A DNA stretch of 60,720 bases, taken from an uncultured Actinomycetes bacterium (GTDB lineage Bacteria > Actinomycetota > Acidimicrobiia > Acidimicrobiales > RAAP-2). The translations under genes and the position numbers were made by a program. Location of the stretch: positions 1 through 60,720 of the forward strand of contig CAITNF010000008.1 in NCBI GenBank assembly GCA_903893745.1, given 5' to 3'. The notes beneath the pieces are model-generated. The model was not told the origin of the DNA and searched no databases. It saw nothing but the letters and a program-made list of their open reading frames with translations. Within the stretch, counting starts at the first letter, position 1. The number at the start of each line of letters is the position of its first letter. Below are positions 42,525-49,770 of this stretch, one piece after another.

Positions 42525-43570
42525 AACTCTCCTCGAAAACGCTCCAGCACTTGACTAACTACCTCAGGCGAGATACCGCTCACTACCTCGAATCCCTCAC
42601 TACCAGGCAGTACAAACGCTAGGTCGTGGTGGGCTTTTTTGTCGTGACCCATTGCCTCGATGAGCGCAGATGTCGCAAAGTGCGACGGCAGCCGCCCCGA
42701 CAGGCCCAGCGTACTAAGCACGTCGTCATGGTTCGCGATCTCTTCTGAAGAGACACGCTCAAGTTCGTAGGCCAGTCGCACGGCGAATGCGAGACCAATA
42801 GCGACTGCTTCACCATGTCGCAGCTCGTCAACGTCTCGGGCCAGTGCAAGTTTTTCGATCGCGTGCCCCAAGGTGTGACCGTAGTTAAGTAGAGCTCGAG
42901 CTCCCCCTTCTCGCTCATCGGTCGCCACGATGGCCGCCTTCAGCGACACCGAAAGAGTAACGAGATCATTCATTGGTGTGCCATCGAGGTCACTCGCGCG
43001 TCGCTCTTCTAACAACCAACATTTTGCTACCTCGCCGAGTCCACTGCGCCGCTCTCTTTCGGGCAAAGTCGTGAGTGTGGCAAAGTCACATAACACGCCA
43101 ATCGGCTGATGGAATGAGCCAACCAGGTTTTTGCCCGCAGCCAGGTTGATGGCAGTCTTCCCACCAATGGCCGCGTCAACTTGGCCCACCAGCGTGGTCG
43201 GTATGTGCACGACCGCGATACCGCGCAAGTACACCGCGGCGGCGAAACCAGTCAAGTCAGTAATTGCTCCGCCACCAACACCAATGATTACGTCGTGACG
43301 CGATAGTTCCAGATTCGCCAAGCGAGTACAAAGAAGTTCTAGCGTCGCAAAGTTCTTAGCGGACTCTCCGTCTGGCACTTCGACCACATGCTGGACCAGT
43401 CCACTTTCAATATCGAACCAAGGCTGAATACGCAGTGCCGGCGACGTTACTATCACCGCGACCTTGGCTTTAGGGACGCTCTTGGCAATTAGTGCCGCTA
43501 ACTCGTGTCGAGCTCCTTCGGCCAAAACCACCTCGTAGGAACGGTCGCCAAGGTCCAAGGGGATGTTCAC
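42521..43570 (-). CDS. aroB: 3-dehydroquinate synthase
   Basis: Second shikimate step, converting DAHP to 3-dehydroquinate using NAD and zinc. The 349-aa sequence has GGGAITDLTGFAAAVYLRGIAVVHIPTTL and the metal-binding GHTLGHAIEKL, with KTAINLAAGKNLVGSFHQP. GTG start in a GTGA overlap with aroK. DAHP synthase is not in the window. Confidence 0.97.
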   Translation of the reverse strand: MNIPLDLGDRSYEVVLAEGARHELAALIAKSVPKAKVAVIVTSPALRIQPWFDIESGLVQHVVEVPDGESAKNFATLELLCTRLANLELSRHDVIIGVGGGAITDLTGFAAAVYLRGIAVVHIPTTLVGQVDAAIGGKTAINLAAGKNLVGSFHQPIGVLCDFATLTTLPERERRSGLGEVAKCWLLEERRASDLDGTPMNDLVTLSVSLKAAIVATDEREGGARALLNYGHTLGHAIEKLALARDVDELRHGEAVAIGLAFAVRLAYELERVSSEEIANHDDVLSTLGLSGRLPSHFATSALIEAMGHDKKAHHDLAFVLPGSEGFEVVSGISPEVVSQVLERFRGEL

Positions 43571-44067
43571 GACTGCTCACCAGCCAACGAGGCCCGGACT
43601 CGCTCGGCGACCTGTGTTACGTCGCCGCTCGCGTCAATTCGCACCCGGGCCACCTCACCGTACCAATCGCTTCGCTCTTTACGCAGTCGTAGCAGTGCGG
43701 TAGCGGGACTTGAACCAAGCAGGGGCCGGTCGCCGTTCTTCACGCGCTTGGCCAACGTGTCATCATCAACGTCCAACCACACGGTCACGGCATTCGTCAA
43801 TACTTCTCGAGCTTCCGGAGTGGTCACGATGCCGCCACCGGTAGCGATGACCGCATCGTGGGTCATTGCTTCGCGAAGCACCTCGACCTCACGTTGGCGA
43901 AACGATGGTTCCCCGACTCGGCGTAGATAGTCGGACGTTGCTTCGCCTACGGCGAGAGCGACCAAGCTGTCAGTATCGATCGCCTCGCAGCCCCAGGCAT
44001 TGGCGAGCGCCCGGGCCACCGCCGATTTACCAACACCCGGCAGACCAATGAGGACGAGACGGGCCAT
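43567..44067 (-). CDS. aroK: shikimate kinase
   Basis: Phosphorylates shikimate at position 3. The Walker A motif GLPGVGKSAVARALA is at residues 8-22, with DTDSLVALA for shikimate binding and ATGGGIVTTPEAR. The 166-aa length is typical of monomeric AroK. It begins 2 bp after aroC and overlaps aroB by 4 bp. Confidence 0.96.
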   Translation of the reverse strand: MARLVLIGLPGVGKSAVARALANAWGCEAIDTDSLVALAVGEATSDYLRRVGEPSFRQREVEVLREAMTHDAVIATGGGIVTTPEAREVLTNAVTVWLDVDDDTLAKRVKNGDRPLLGSSPATALLRLRKERSDWYGEVARVRIDASGDVTQVAERVRASLAGEQS

Positions 44068-44069
44068 AG

Positions 44070-45260
44070 TTAGGCCGGTCGGGCTCGCGACGATGTGCTT
44101 CCAAGATTCTGTACGTACGTGGAGTAATTACGCACGAACTCTTCAACCGAGTCCCCACCAAATTTTCGGAGAGCCTCATTGGCAAGGACAAGGGCCATCA
44201 TGGCTTCAGTTACGACGCCCAGCGCGGGTACCGCGGTCACGTCCGTACGTTCTTTGAACGAGACCGCCGACTCACCCGTGCTCACGTCAACCGTCTCGAG
44301 GACCGGTCGATTGAGCGTGGCGAGTGGCTTCATGGCAACTTTGGCAATGAGCGGTGACCCCGACGACATCCCACCTTCCAGCCCGCCCGCGTGGTCACTT
44401 CGCCGAATAAACCCGCCACCTTGGCTGAACGACTCCTCCACCGCGATGGCGTCGTGCGCCACACTGCCGCGTTGTGAGGCTTGGCTCATTCCATCACCGA
44501 TTTCAACGGCCTTAACTGCCTGAATACTCATCAGCGCGCCCGCCAGCAGGCCGTCGAGTTTGCGATCCCAGTGGACGTAACTACCTAAACCGACGGGCAC
44601 TCCATACGCGATGACCTCAACGATGCCACCTAGTGAGTCGCCATCTTTCGCCGCCGACTTGATTTCGCCAATCATCGCTGCTTCGCTGGCCTCGTCAAAA
44701 CAGCGAACCTCGCTCTCATCTACCTTGCCAAGGTCACCAGGGCCAGGACGAAGATTGCTCGGAGTCACGGCGGTACCAATTCGAACAACGTGACTCAGTA
44801 CTTCGACGCCAATGGTCGCGAGCAGCGCTTTGGCCAGAGCACCCGCGGTCACGCGAGCAGCCGTTTCACGAGCACTGGCACGCTCGAGCACATCACGCGC
44901 ATCATCAAAACCATATTTCTGCATTCCGGCTAAATCGGCGTGGCCCGGACGAGGCTTGGTTAGTTTGCTCGAGGGCTCACCCGGAGCGGCCGCCATCTCC
45001 ACTTCCCACTTGGGCCACTCGGAATTAAGTATTTCGATCGATACGGGTGAACCGAGCGTTCGTCCGTGACGAATGCCACCGGTGAGTCGCAGTTCGTCGC
45101 GCTCAAATCGCATACGGGGTCCTCGACCGTAACCCAAACGGCGTCGCGCCAACTGGTCACCAATGTCTTCAGCGGTGATCGCCAGTCCGGCGGGAAGGCC
45201 CTCGACAATCACCGTCAGTGAGGGGCCATGGCTTTCGCCAGCAGTTAGAAAGCGCAACAT
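44070..45260 (-). CDS. aroC: chorismate synthase
   Basis: Makes chorismate, precursor of menaquinone (via MenD route) and aromatic amino acids; uses reduced FMN. The family start MLRFLTAGESHGPSL fixes the ATG at 45260 (396 aa), and RASARETAARVTAGALAK, GSPLIAKVAMKP and other signatures are present. TAGAAT 6 nt before the ATG and no Shine-Dalgarno suggest a leaderless mRNA that covers aroC-aroK-aroB-aroQ. Confidence 0.97.
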   Translation of the reverse strand: MLRFLTAGESHGPSLTVIVEGLPAGLAITAEDIGDQLARRRLGYGRGPRMRFERDELRLTGGIRHGRTLGSPVSIEILNSEWPKWEVEMAAAPGEPSSKLTKPRPGHADLAGMQKYGFDDARDVLERASARETAARVTAGALAKALLATIGVEVLSHVVRIGTAVTPSNLRPGPGDLGKVDESEVRCFDEASEAAMIGEIKSAAKDGDSLGGIVEVIAYGVPVGLGSYVHWDRKLDGLLAGALMSIQAVKAVEIGDGMSQASQRGSVAHDAIAVEESFSQGGGFIRRSDHAGGLEGGMSSGSPLIAKVAMKPLATLNRPVLETVDVSTGESAVSFKERTDVTAVPALGVVTEAMMALVLANEALRKFGGDSVEEFVRNYSTYVQNLGSTSSRARPA

Positions 45261-45266
45261 CACCAA

Positions 45267-45272
45267 ATTCTA
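45267..45272 (-). promoter_or_regulatory. -10 box of the aro operon (leaderless)
   Basis: TAGAAT, then TTGGTG, then the ATG of aroC. Confidence 0.5.
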
Positions 45273-45288
45273 GGTGGTGGAAGCCTGA

Positions 45289-45942
45289 CTACTGTTCTTT
45301 CGCGTAAAAGGGATTCACCCCTGAAGCGTGATCGGTCACGTCAACCACACTCATCAATTCGGGAATCGCTTCGCGCAAGGTGGTTTCGATGCCTTGCGTA
45401 AGCGTCATTCGGCTCATCGCACAGCCCTGGCAGCCACCCGAGAGCTTGACGTACGCGATACGTGAAACTTCATCCATGGCAATGAGATCTGCCCGGCCAC
45501 CGTGGCTCGCGATGGAGGGGTTGATCTGTTCGTCCAAGATCACCACGGCCGCCGTGGCGAGAGGTCCTTCGACCCCGTGGGCCAAAATATCCGCTGGGAC
45601 ACCGGGATTAATTTCTTCGGGTGTCGGAATATTGGGATTGACCAACACCAATCCGCCGCCGCCTTCGCTGGCAAATTCCAGACGGCTTCCGCGAAGTCTT
45701 TCAACACTCGACGCGGGCACGACAATGGTCACACCACCATCAACACCCATGACCGCACCCTCTGGGGCATCCACGCGGTCAGAAAAATACAGGTCGTACG
45801 CGTAGCCAGCACCTCGAGTCCCCGTCACCTCGATAAAGAGCGCCAACCCGTCGTTTTGCCCCTCATTAGCCAGCGCATCGAGAACCACGTTTCGTGCTTC
45901 GTCGGTGAGGGTCAAGATGTCAAAGGAATCAACGGTAGTCAC
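45289..45942 (-). CDS. Nfu-type iron-sulfur cluster carrier
   Basis: A 217-aa protein with an N-terminal HesB/IscA-like half (residues ~1-90, cysteines lost) and a C-terminal NifU/Nfu domain (residues ~140-215) with the cluster-binding C-x2-C in GGCQGCAMSRMTL. This is the NfuA layout, which carries 4Fe-4S clusters to target enzymes. I chose the GTG at 45942 because TAGACT lies 7 nt upstream; an upstream start at 45981 would add 13 residues across the promoter. It lies 28 bp before aroC. Confidence 0.87.
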   Translation of the reverse strand: MTTVDSFDILTLTDEARNVVLDALANEGQNDGLALFIEVTGTRGAGYAYDLYFSDRVDAPEGAVMGVDGGVTIVVPASSVERLRGSRLEFASEGGGGLVLVNPNIPTPEEINPGVPADILAHGVEGPLATAAVVILDEQINPSIASHGGRADLIAMDEVSRIAYVKLSGGCQGCAMSRMTLTQGIETTLREAIPELMSVVDVTDHASGVNPFYAKEQ

Positions 45943-45949
45943 AGGTTTC

Positions 45950-45955
45950 AGTCTA
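45950..45955 (-). promoter_or_regulatory. -10 box of the Nfu gene (leaderless)
   Basis: TAGACT, then 7 nt, then GTG at 45942. Confidence 0.5.
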
Positions 45956-45985
45956 GAGGAGTCACGCTCCAGGTCGCACACCTAC

Positions 45986-45991
45986 TAAGTT
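45986..45991 (+). promoter_or_regulatory. -10 box of the cysteine-rich protein gene (leaderless)
   Basis: TAAGTT, then TTCTCC, then GTG at 45998. Confidence 0.4.
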
Positions 45992-45997
45992 TTCTCC

Positions 45998-46738
45998 GTG
46001 CCATCAATACCTACCGACGCTCATGAGTGGTTCAGTTTCGATGATTCCAAGCGACAGCGAACATGGATGTTCGACGTCACGTTCCTCGAAAGCAGTTGGA
46101 ACTGTATCTTCGGAGCCGGCTGCCAAGGTGTACTGACCGGACCAACGCCCGAACTCATACAGGGATGTTGCAGTTACGGCGCCCACTTCACCGATGAAAA
46201 AGATCAAAAGAAGGTCGAAAAGGCTGCCAAGCGGCTCACCGCCGATCAATGGCAGTTCAAGTCAAAAGGGGCCAACGGCACGACTCGGGTAAAAAAGAGC
46301 GGCGAAATCGTTACTCGTCTGGTGCAAGATGCGTGCATCTTTCTCAACCGTCCGGACTTTCACCGAGGAGCTGGTTGTGCCCTTCACGTGATGTCGATGG
46401 ACAACAACGAGAGCTACATCCCGCTTAAACCTGAAGTCTGTTGGCAACTGCCCCTTCGCCGCGACGACGACGTACAAGACGACGGCTGGGTAATTACGCG
46501 AATTGGTGAATGGGGACGGCGCGACTGGAGCGAAGGTGGAGCTGAGTTCCACTGGTGGTGTACCGAGGCGCGTGAGGCATTCGTTGGAAAGACCCGCGTG
46601 GTCGATTCAATGAGCGAAGAGCTCATCGCGATGATTGGCCAGTCGGTCTACGACCAATTACTGACGTACATGAATAGCCGAATCATGCCCAACCAAGCCA
46701 CGCGCCTCGAACACCCGGTGTTTCGAAAAAAGTCTTAA
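45998..46738 (+). CDS. conserved cysteine-rich protein, function unknown
   Basis: A 246-aa soluble protein with eight cysteines (about residues 36, 42, 57, 58, 113, 127, 148, 188), several in pairs typical of metal-binding proteins: C-x5-C, GCC, GAGCALH, EVCWQLPL and WWC. I recall similar conserved proteins in actinobacteria and a possible relation to YkgJ-like cysteine clusters, but cannot name a function. Iron-sulfur or zinc binding is an inference. GTG start with a -10 6 nt before. Its stop shares the TTAA tetranucleotide with the stop of the next, convergent gene. Confidence 0.8.
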   Translation: MPSIPTDAHEWFSFDDSKRQRTWMFDVTFLESSWNCIFGAGCQGVLTGPTPELIQGCCSYGAHFTDEKDQKKVEKAAKRLTADQWQFKSKGANGTTRVKKSGEIVTRLVQDACIFLNRPDFHRGAGCALHVMSMDNNESYIPLKPEVCWQLPLRRDDDVQDDGWVITRIGEWGRRDWSEGGAEFHWWCTEAREAFVGKTRVVDSMSEELIAMIGQSVYDQLLTYMNSRIMPNQATRLEHPVFRKKS

Positions 46739-46947
46739 CTCTCCGCGGCCAGCGGATCGTCCTCATTAAACGTCGTACGAGGAAGTGAACCCAATATTTC
46801 GTCAAAACGATCTTCCTCAGCCAAACACCAATTGGCGTGGATATCGTCGGGGGCTGCACCACATTCCACGCACGTAGTCGCTCGCGGACCGGTCGACCGC
46901 TTGAGCTCTCGTGCCTCTACAAACCGACGATGGCGGCCCTTCTTCAC
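46735..46947 (-). CDS. small zinc-ribbon-like protein
   Basis: A 70-aa basic-then-acidic protein with CVECG (C26, C29) and C41, three of four ligands of a possible zinc ribbon, with His38 as a possible fourth. Function unknown. Evidence that it is real: the GTG start has TAAGGAG 8 nt upstream, a good Shine-Dalgarno sequence, and its stop codon meshes with the convergent gene's stop in TTAA. It is divergent from the 47062 gene. Confidence 0.65.
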   Translation of the reverse strand: MKKGRHRRFVEARELKRSTGPRATTCVECGAAPDDIHANWCLAEEDRFDEILGSLPRTTFNEDDPLAAES

Positions 46948-46995
46948 GTTAACTCCTTACTGGTCGCAGGCCAGTTATGACGGCGACCACGGCCC

Positions 46996-47007
46996 AACAG
47001 CGCTGTT
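46996..47007. repeat. 12-bp perfect palindrome in a divergent intergenic region
   Basis: AACAGCGCTGTT lies between the divergent genes at 46947 (minus) and 47062 (plus), about 5 bp downstream of the predicted transcript start of the minus gene (-10 TAATAT at 47018-47023). This is an operator-like position; no known regulator is assigned. The rest of the 114-bp gap also holds the repeat ACTGG/CCAGT (46957-46973). Confidence 0.4.
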
Positions 47008-47017
47008 CCGAAGTCTC

Positions 47018-47023
47018 ATATTA
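47018..47023 (-). promoter_or_regulatory. candidate -10 box of the zinc-ribbon gene
   Basis: TAATAT on the minus strand, with TTTGAA as a poor -35 about 16 bp upstream. It predicts a leader of about 64 nt, in keeping with this gene having a Shine-Dalgarno sequence. Confidence 0.35.
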
Positions 47024-47049
47024 CCAACTCCCCCGCCACTTCAAACCTC

Positions 47050-47055
47050 TACCAT
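47050..47055 (+). promoter_or_regulatory. -10 box of the 47062 gene (leaderless)
   Basis: TACCAT, then GGCTGA, then GTG at 47062. Confidence 0.4.
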
Positions 47056-47061
47056 GGCTGA

Positions 47062-47286
47062 GTGACCGATGCCTTTGACCCCAACCAAATGATTCAACGA
47101 TTTCGAGACCGTGCGGACGCCGTGAAACGACGTGGTCTACCGCCCGTAGAGGGTCCCGATCGTCAGCGATTCCTCGAAGCCGCCAAGATTGACTTCCAGG
47201 ATTACGCCATGCTCGGTGACGCCGTTGCCACCTTGGAAGAGGGAATCTTGCATCTCAAAATTGACTTACGCCCGGCGCAGAGTTAG
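47062..47286 (+). CDS. small conserved protein, function unknown
   Basis: A 74-aa soluble protein: an amphipathic N-terminus (MIQRFRDRADAVKRRGLPPVEGP) and RQRFLEAAKIDFQDYAMLGD, then EEGILHLKIDLRP. I recall similar short proteins in other Actinobacteria but no function. A GTG start lies 6 nt after a TACCAT hexamer. Its stop overlaps the convergent lipoprotein stop in the shared TTAG (47283-47286). Confidence 0.7.
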   Translation: MTDAFDPNQMIQRFRDRADAVKRRGLPPVEGPDRQRFLEAAKIDFQDYAMLGDAVATLEEGILHLKIDLRPAQS

Positions 47287-47720
47287 CCGCCGGCCGTTGC
47301 CGCACTAATTCGAAGGTTCGCTTGGGCGAGTCGAGCGGACCCCGCTTCAAGTAGGGATAAGGCCTGCGTGCGATGTGCCGCATTCGATCCGGCGTGGTAG
47401 CAAACATTGGCCCCACTCCCTAACAAGTCGTACGCCTTCCCCAGCAGTGTCGTTGTTTGGTCATCGGGCGTTGGCAACGAGGCATTGGCCGATTCACTAT
47501 CAACCAGTAGCACCGCGCACACGGTGTGCAGCTGGAACGCTGAGGCGCTCGCGGTGCGCAGCGTGGTGGCTGCGTGCGAGGCATCGCGGTGGAGCGTCGC
47601 GCTGCCTCGCGCGAAGGCACTCTGGGAAACCCACGAGCGAAGTGCCGAAGCTGCGCTGACGGAACCACACGCTGCGAGCAAAAGTCCGGCCGCGAGCAAA
47701 CCAATCAGTCGGCGCTTCAC
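47283..47720 (-). CDS. putative lipoprotein
   Basis: A 145-aa protein beginning MKRRLIGLLAAGLLLAACGS, a signal peptide with lipobox LAAC (Cys18 would carry the lipid). The rest is alanine/serine-rich, probably helical, with two further Cys. I recognise no family. GTG start in a GTGA overlap with tyrS, so the two genes appear translationally coupled, which is unusual and may reflect only compaction. Confidence 0.7.
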   Translation of the reverse strand: MKRRLIGLLAAGLLLAACGSVSAASALRSWVSQSAFARGSATLHRDASHAATTLRTASASAFQLHTVCAVLLVDSESANASLPTPDDQTTTLLGKAYDLLGSGANVCYHAGSNAAHRTQALSLLEAGSARLAQANLRISAATAGG

Positions 47721-49000
47721 CGCACGACCACGAGATGCATCTGACGTCGCCCCCGACGCACAACTACATAACGGCCGTGGAGAAGTTGCTCACGTGACAG
47801 CACATCCGAGACGTTCGTGCGAACGTTATTTACGTAAACACCACCTTGTTCAAGAAATCGACGCGCCTCACCCTTGGACGCGGCCAGAGCACAACGCACG
47901 AGTAGTTCGCCCATCTCGATTCCAGCATCGAACTCTGATTGCGCCAACGTTGATGAAGGTGCGTCACCAACAACCTCAAGGAGCATCTGCTCATCGAGTC
48001 CGGCGATATCTTCGCTAAAGAGGGCAGCACCCGCTCGCTCCGCTTGTTGGGCAGCCGTTTCACCGTGCACAAATCCCACCACGGCGTTAGCCAGCGCTCG
48101 CTGCGCTCGTCGTTCCTGGGGGGCGCTGCGCACCGACTCATCGAGTTCCATAATTGTCTCGTGGTCGAGGAACGTAAAGAAGCGCAGCAGCATCGGGGTG
48201 AGGTCATCATCACTATTGAGCAAGAATTGATGCAGGGTAAATGGAGAGGTCAACGACGCATCGAGCCAAATTCGATCAGTTCCTCCCTCGGACTTGCCGT
48301 ACTTACGACCATCGCTACGCAACAGCAGCGGTGACGTAATTCCGGCCACTGAGTGGCCAGTGACTTTTCTCACCAATTCAGTTCCGACCGTAATGTTGCC
48401 CCACTGATCCGAACCACCCAGTTGGAGCGAGCAGTCATAATCAAGATGGAGTCGCAAGAAGTCATAGGCCTGGAGCAGCATGTACGAGAACTCGGTAAAG
48501 GAAAGTCCACTGTCGTCGCGATCGAGACGACTTTTCACTGACTCCTTGGCAATCATTTGATTCACCGTGAAATGTTTTCCTACGTCACGTAGAAAGTCCG
48601 TGAGTGAAATGGTGGTCAGCCAGTCCGCATTGTTAACGAGCAACGCCTGCGCAGCACCGGCGCTCGGTGAGAAGTCGAGAAACTTTTCGAGTTGGCTGCG
48701 GATCCCCTCGACATTGGCGTTCAGTTGCTCAGGCGTCAGCAGAGGTCGCTCGACGGCCTTAAAACTAGGGTCACCAATGAGCCCGGTGCCGCCGCCAGCT
48801 AGCGCAATCGGACGGTTACCGGCCATTTGCAGACGACGAAGATTGCAGAGTTGGAGCAGGCTTCCCAGGTGCAGCGAAGATGCCGTCGGGTCAAAGCCAA
48901 TGTAGGCAGTAACGCCACCGCCATTGAGGCGCTCAAAAATGGACTCGTCGGTGGCTTGGTGGACGAGGCCACGAAATGTCCAGTCGTCACTGAGCCGCAT
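47717..49000 (-). CDS. tyrS: tyrosyl-tRNA synthetase
   Basis: Class I synthetase charging tRNA-Tyr. It has YIGFDPTASSLHLGS, with the HIGH-like motif HLGS (residues ~33-47), the tyrosine-binding QAYDFLRL, GGSDQWGNITVG and the KMSKS-like KYGKSEGG. The C-terminal S4 RNA-binding domain (residues ~355-420) ends the 427-aa protein. TAGACT 6 nt before the ATG and no Shine-Dalgarno suggest a leaderless transcript. Confidence 0.97.
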   Translation of the reverse strand: MRLSDDWTFRGLVHQATDESIFERLNGGGVTAYIGFDPTASSLHLGSLLQLCNLRRLQMAGNRPIALAGGGTGLIGDPSFKAVERPLLTPEQLNANVEGIRSQLEKFLDFSPSAGAAQALLVNNADWLTTISLTDFLRDVGKHFTVNQMIAKESVKSRLDRDDSGLSFTEFSYMLLQAYDFLRLHLDYDCSLQLGGSDQWGNITVGTELVRKVTGHSVAGITSPLLLRSDGRKYGKSEGGTDRIWLDASLTSPFTLHQFLLNSDDDLTPMLLRFFTFLDHETIMELDESVRSAPQERRAQRALANAVVGFVHGETAAQQAERAGAALFSEDIAGLDEQMLLEVVGDAPSSTLAQSEFDAGIEMGELLVRCALAASKGEARRFLEQGGVYVNNVRTNVSDVLSREQLLHGRYVVVRRGRRQMHLVVVR

Positions 49001-49006
49001 AACGCA

Positions 49007-49012
49007 AGTCTA
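49007..49012 (-). promoter_or_regulatory. -10 box of tyrS (leaderless)
   Basis: TAGACT, then TGCGTT, then the ATG at 49000. Confidence 0.5.
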
Positions 49013-49026
49013 CGATGCGCTGCTCG

Positions 49027-49770
49027 CTACAAAAGAGCGCTTCCCGCAGGAATCGAGGTCTGCATCCACAATACGAAGCTGTGCCATGCACCGCTGACCT
49101 GAGCGACGCCGATAGCAATAAGAATTAAGCCCCCAACGCGACCTATTACGCGCTGGTGGCGACGAAGCCACGCTGACGCGCTGACCATCCACTCGGTGGC
49201 CAGGGCCGCCACCACAAAGGGCAGGCCCAATCCGAGGCAGTACACGAAGGCCAGCGCGGACCCTCGTAAGGCAGTCGCCCCGGGACTGGCCGCGGCGAGC
49301 GACAAGATGGCGGCGAGTGTCGGTCCAATACAAGGAGTCCAACCCAGCGCGAACGTAAAGCCCAACAACGCAGCACCCACTATCGAAGCTCGCGGTAAGC
49401 GGTGCAGTCGTTTCTCACGCAAGAGCAGCGTTGATGGCCACCACCCCGCGTAGAAGAGGCCCAGAGCAATCGTCACGAGACCAAAGAGCACCTCGAGTGT
49501 GCGCTCGTTGGTGCGCAACTCACGACCCACGGTCCCAAAGACCGTCCCCAAACTGACAAAGACCACGGCAAAACCCAGGACGAAGGCGAGCGACCCTACG
49601 ACCGCACGACCTCGGCCGGTTTGAGTGCCCACGTTGCCAGTGCTTCCCCCAAGAAACGCAAGGTAGCCGGGCAGTAGGGGCAACACGCATGGCGACACAA
49701 ACGAGACGAGACCGGCCGCAAAAGCCAACGGCATTGCGGCCACCAATGAACTTGGGAGTGCGCCAATCAT
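49027..49770 (-). CDS. ccdA: cytochrome c biogenesis protein CcdA (DsbD transmembrane family)
   Basis: A 247-aa six-helix membrane protein that moves electrons from cytoplasmic thioredoxin to external thiols for cytochrome c maturation. The two redox cysteines are seen in FVSPCVLPLLPGYLAFL (helix 1, residue ~28) and GWTPCIGPTLAAIL (helix 4, residue ~148). No cytochrome c synthesis partners (ResB/CcsB) are in the window. ATG overlaps the menD stop by 1 bp. Confidence 0.92.
   Translation of the reverse strand: MIGALPSSLVAAMPLAFAAGLVSFVSPCVLPLLPGYLAFLGGSTGNVGTQTGRGRAVVGSLAFVLGFAVVFVSLGTVFGTVGRELRTNERTLEVLFGLVTIALGLFYAGWWPSTLLLREKRLHRLPRASIVGAALLGFTFALGWTPCIGPTLAAILSLAAASPGATALRGSALAFVYCLGLGLPFVVAALATEWMVSASAWLRRHQRVIGRVGGLILIAIGVAQVSGAWHSFVLWMQTSIPAGSALL

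Noticed and set aside
46996-47007. LexA (SOS) box at the palindrome
   Set aside because: AACAGCGCTGTT does not fit the actinobacterial/Bacillus GAAC-N4-GTTC box nor the E. coli CTG-N10-CAG box.
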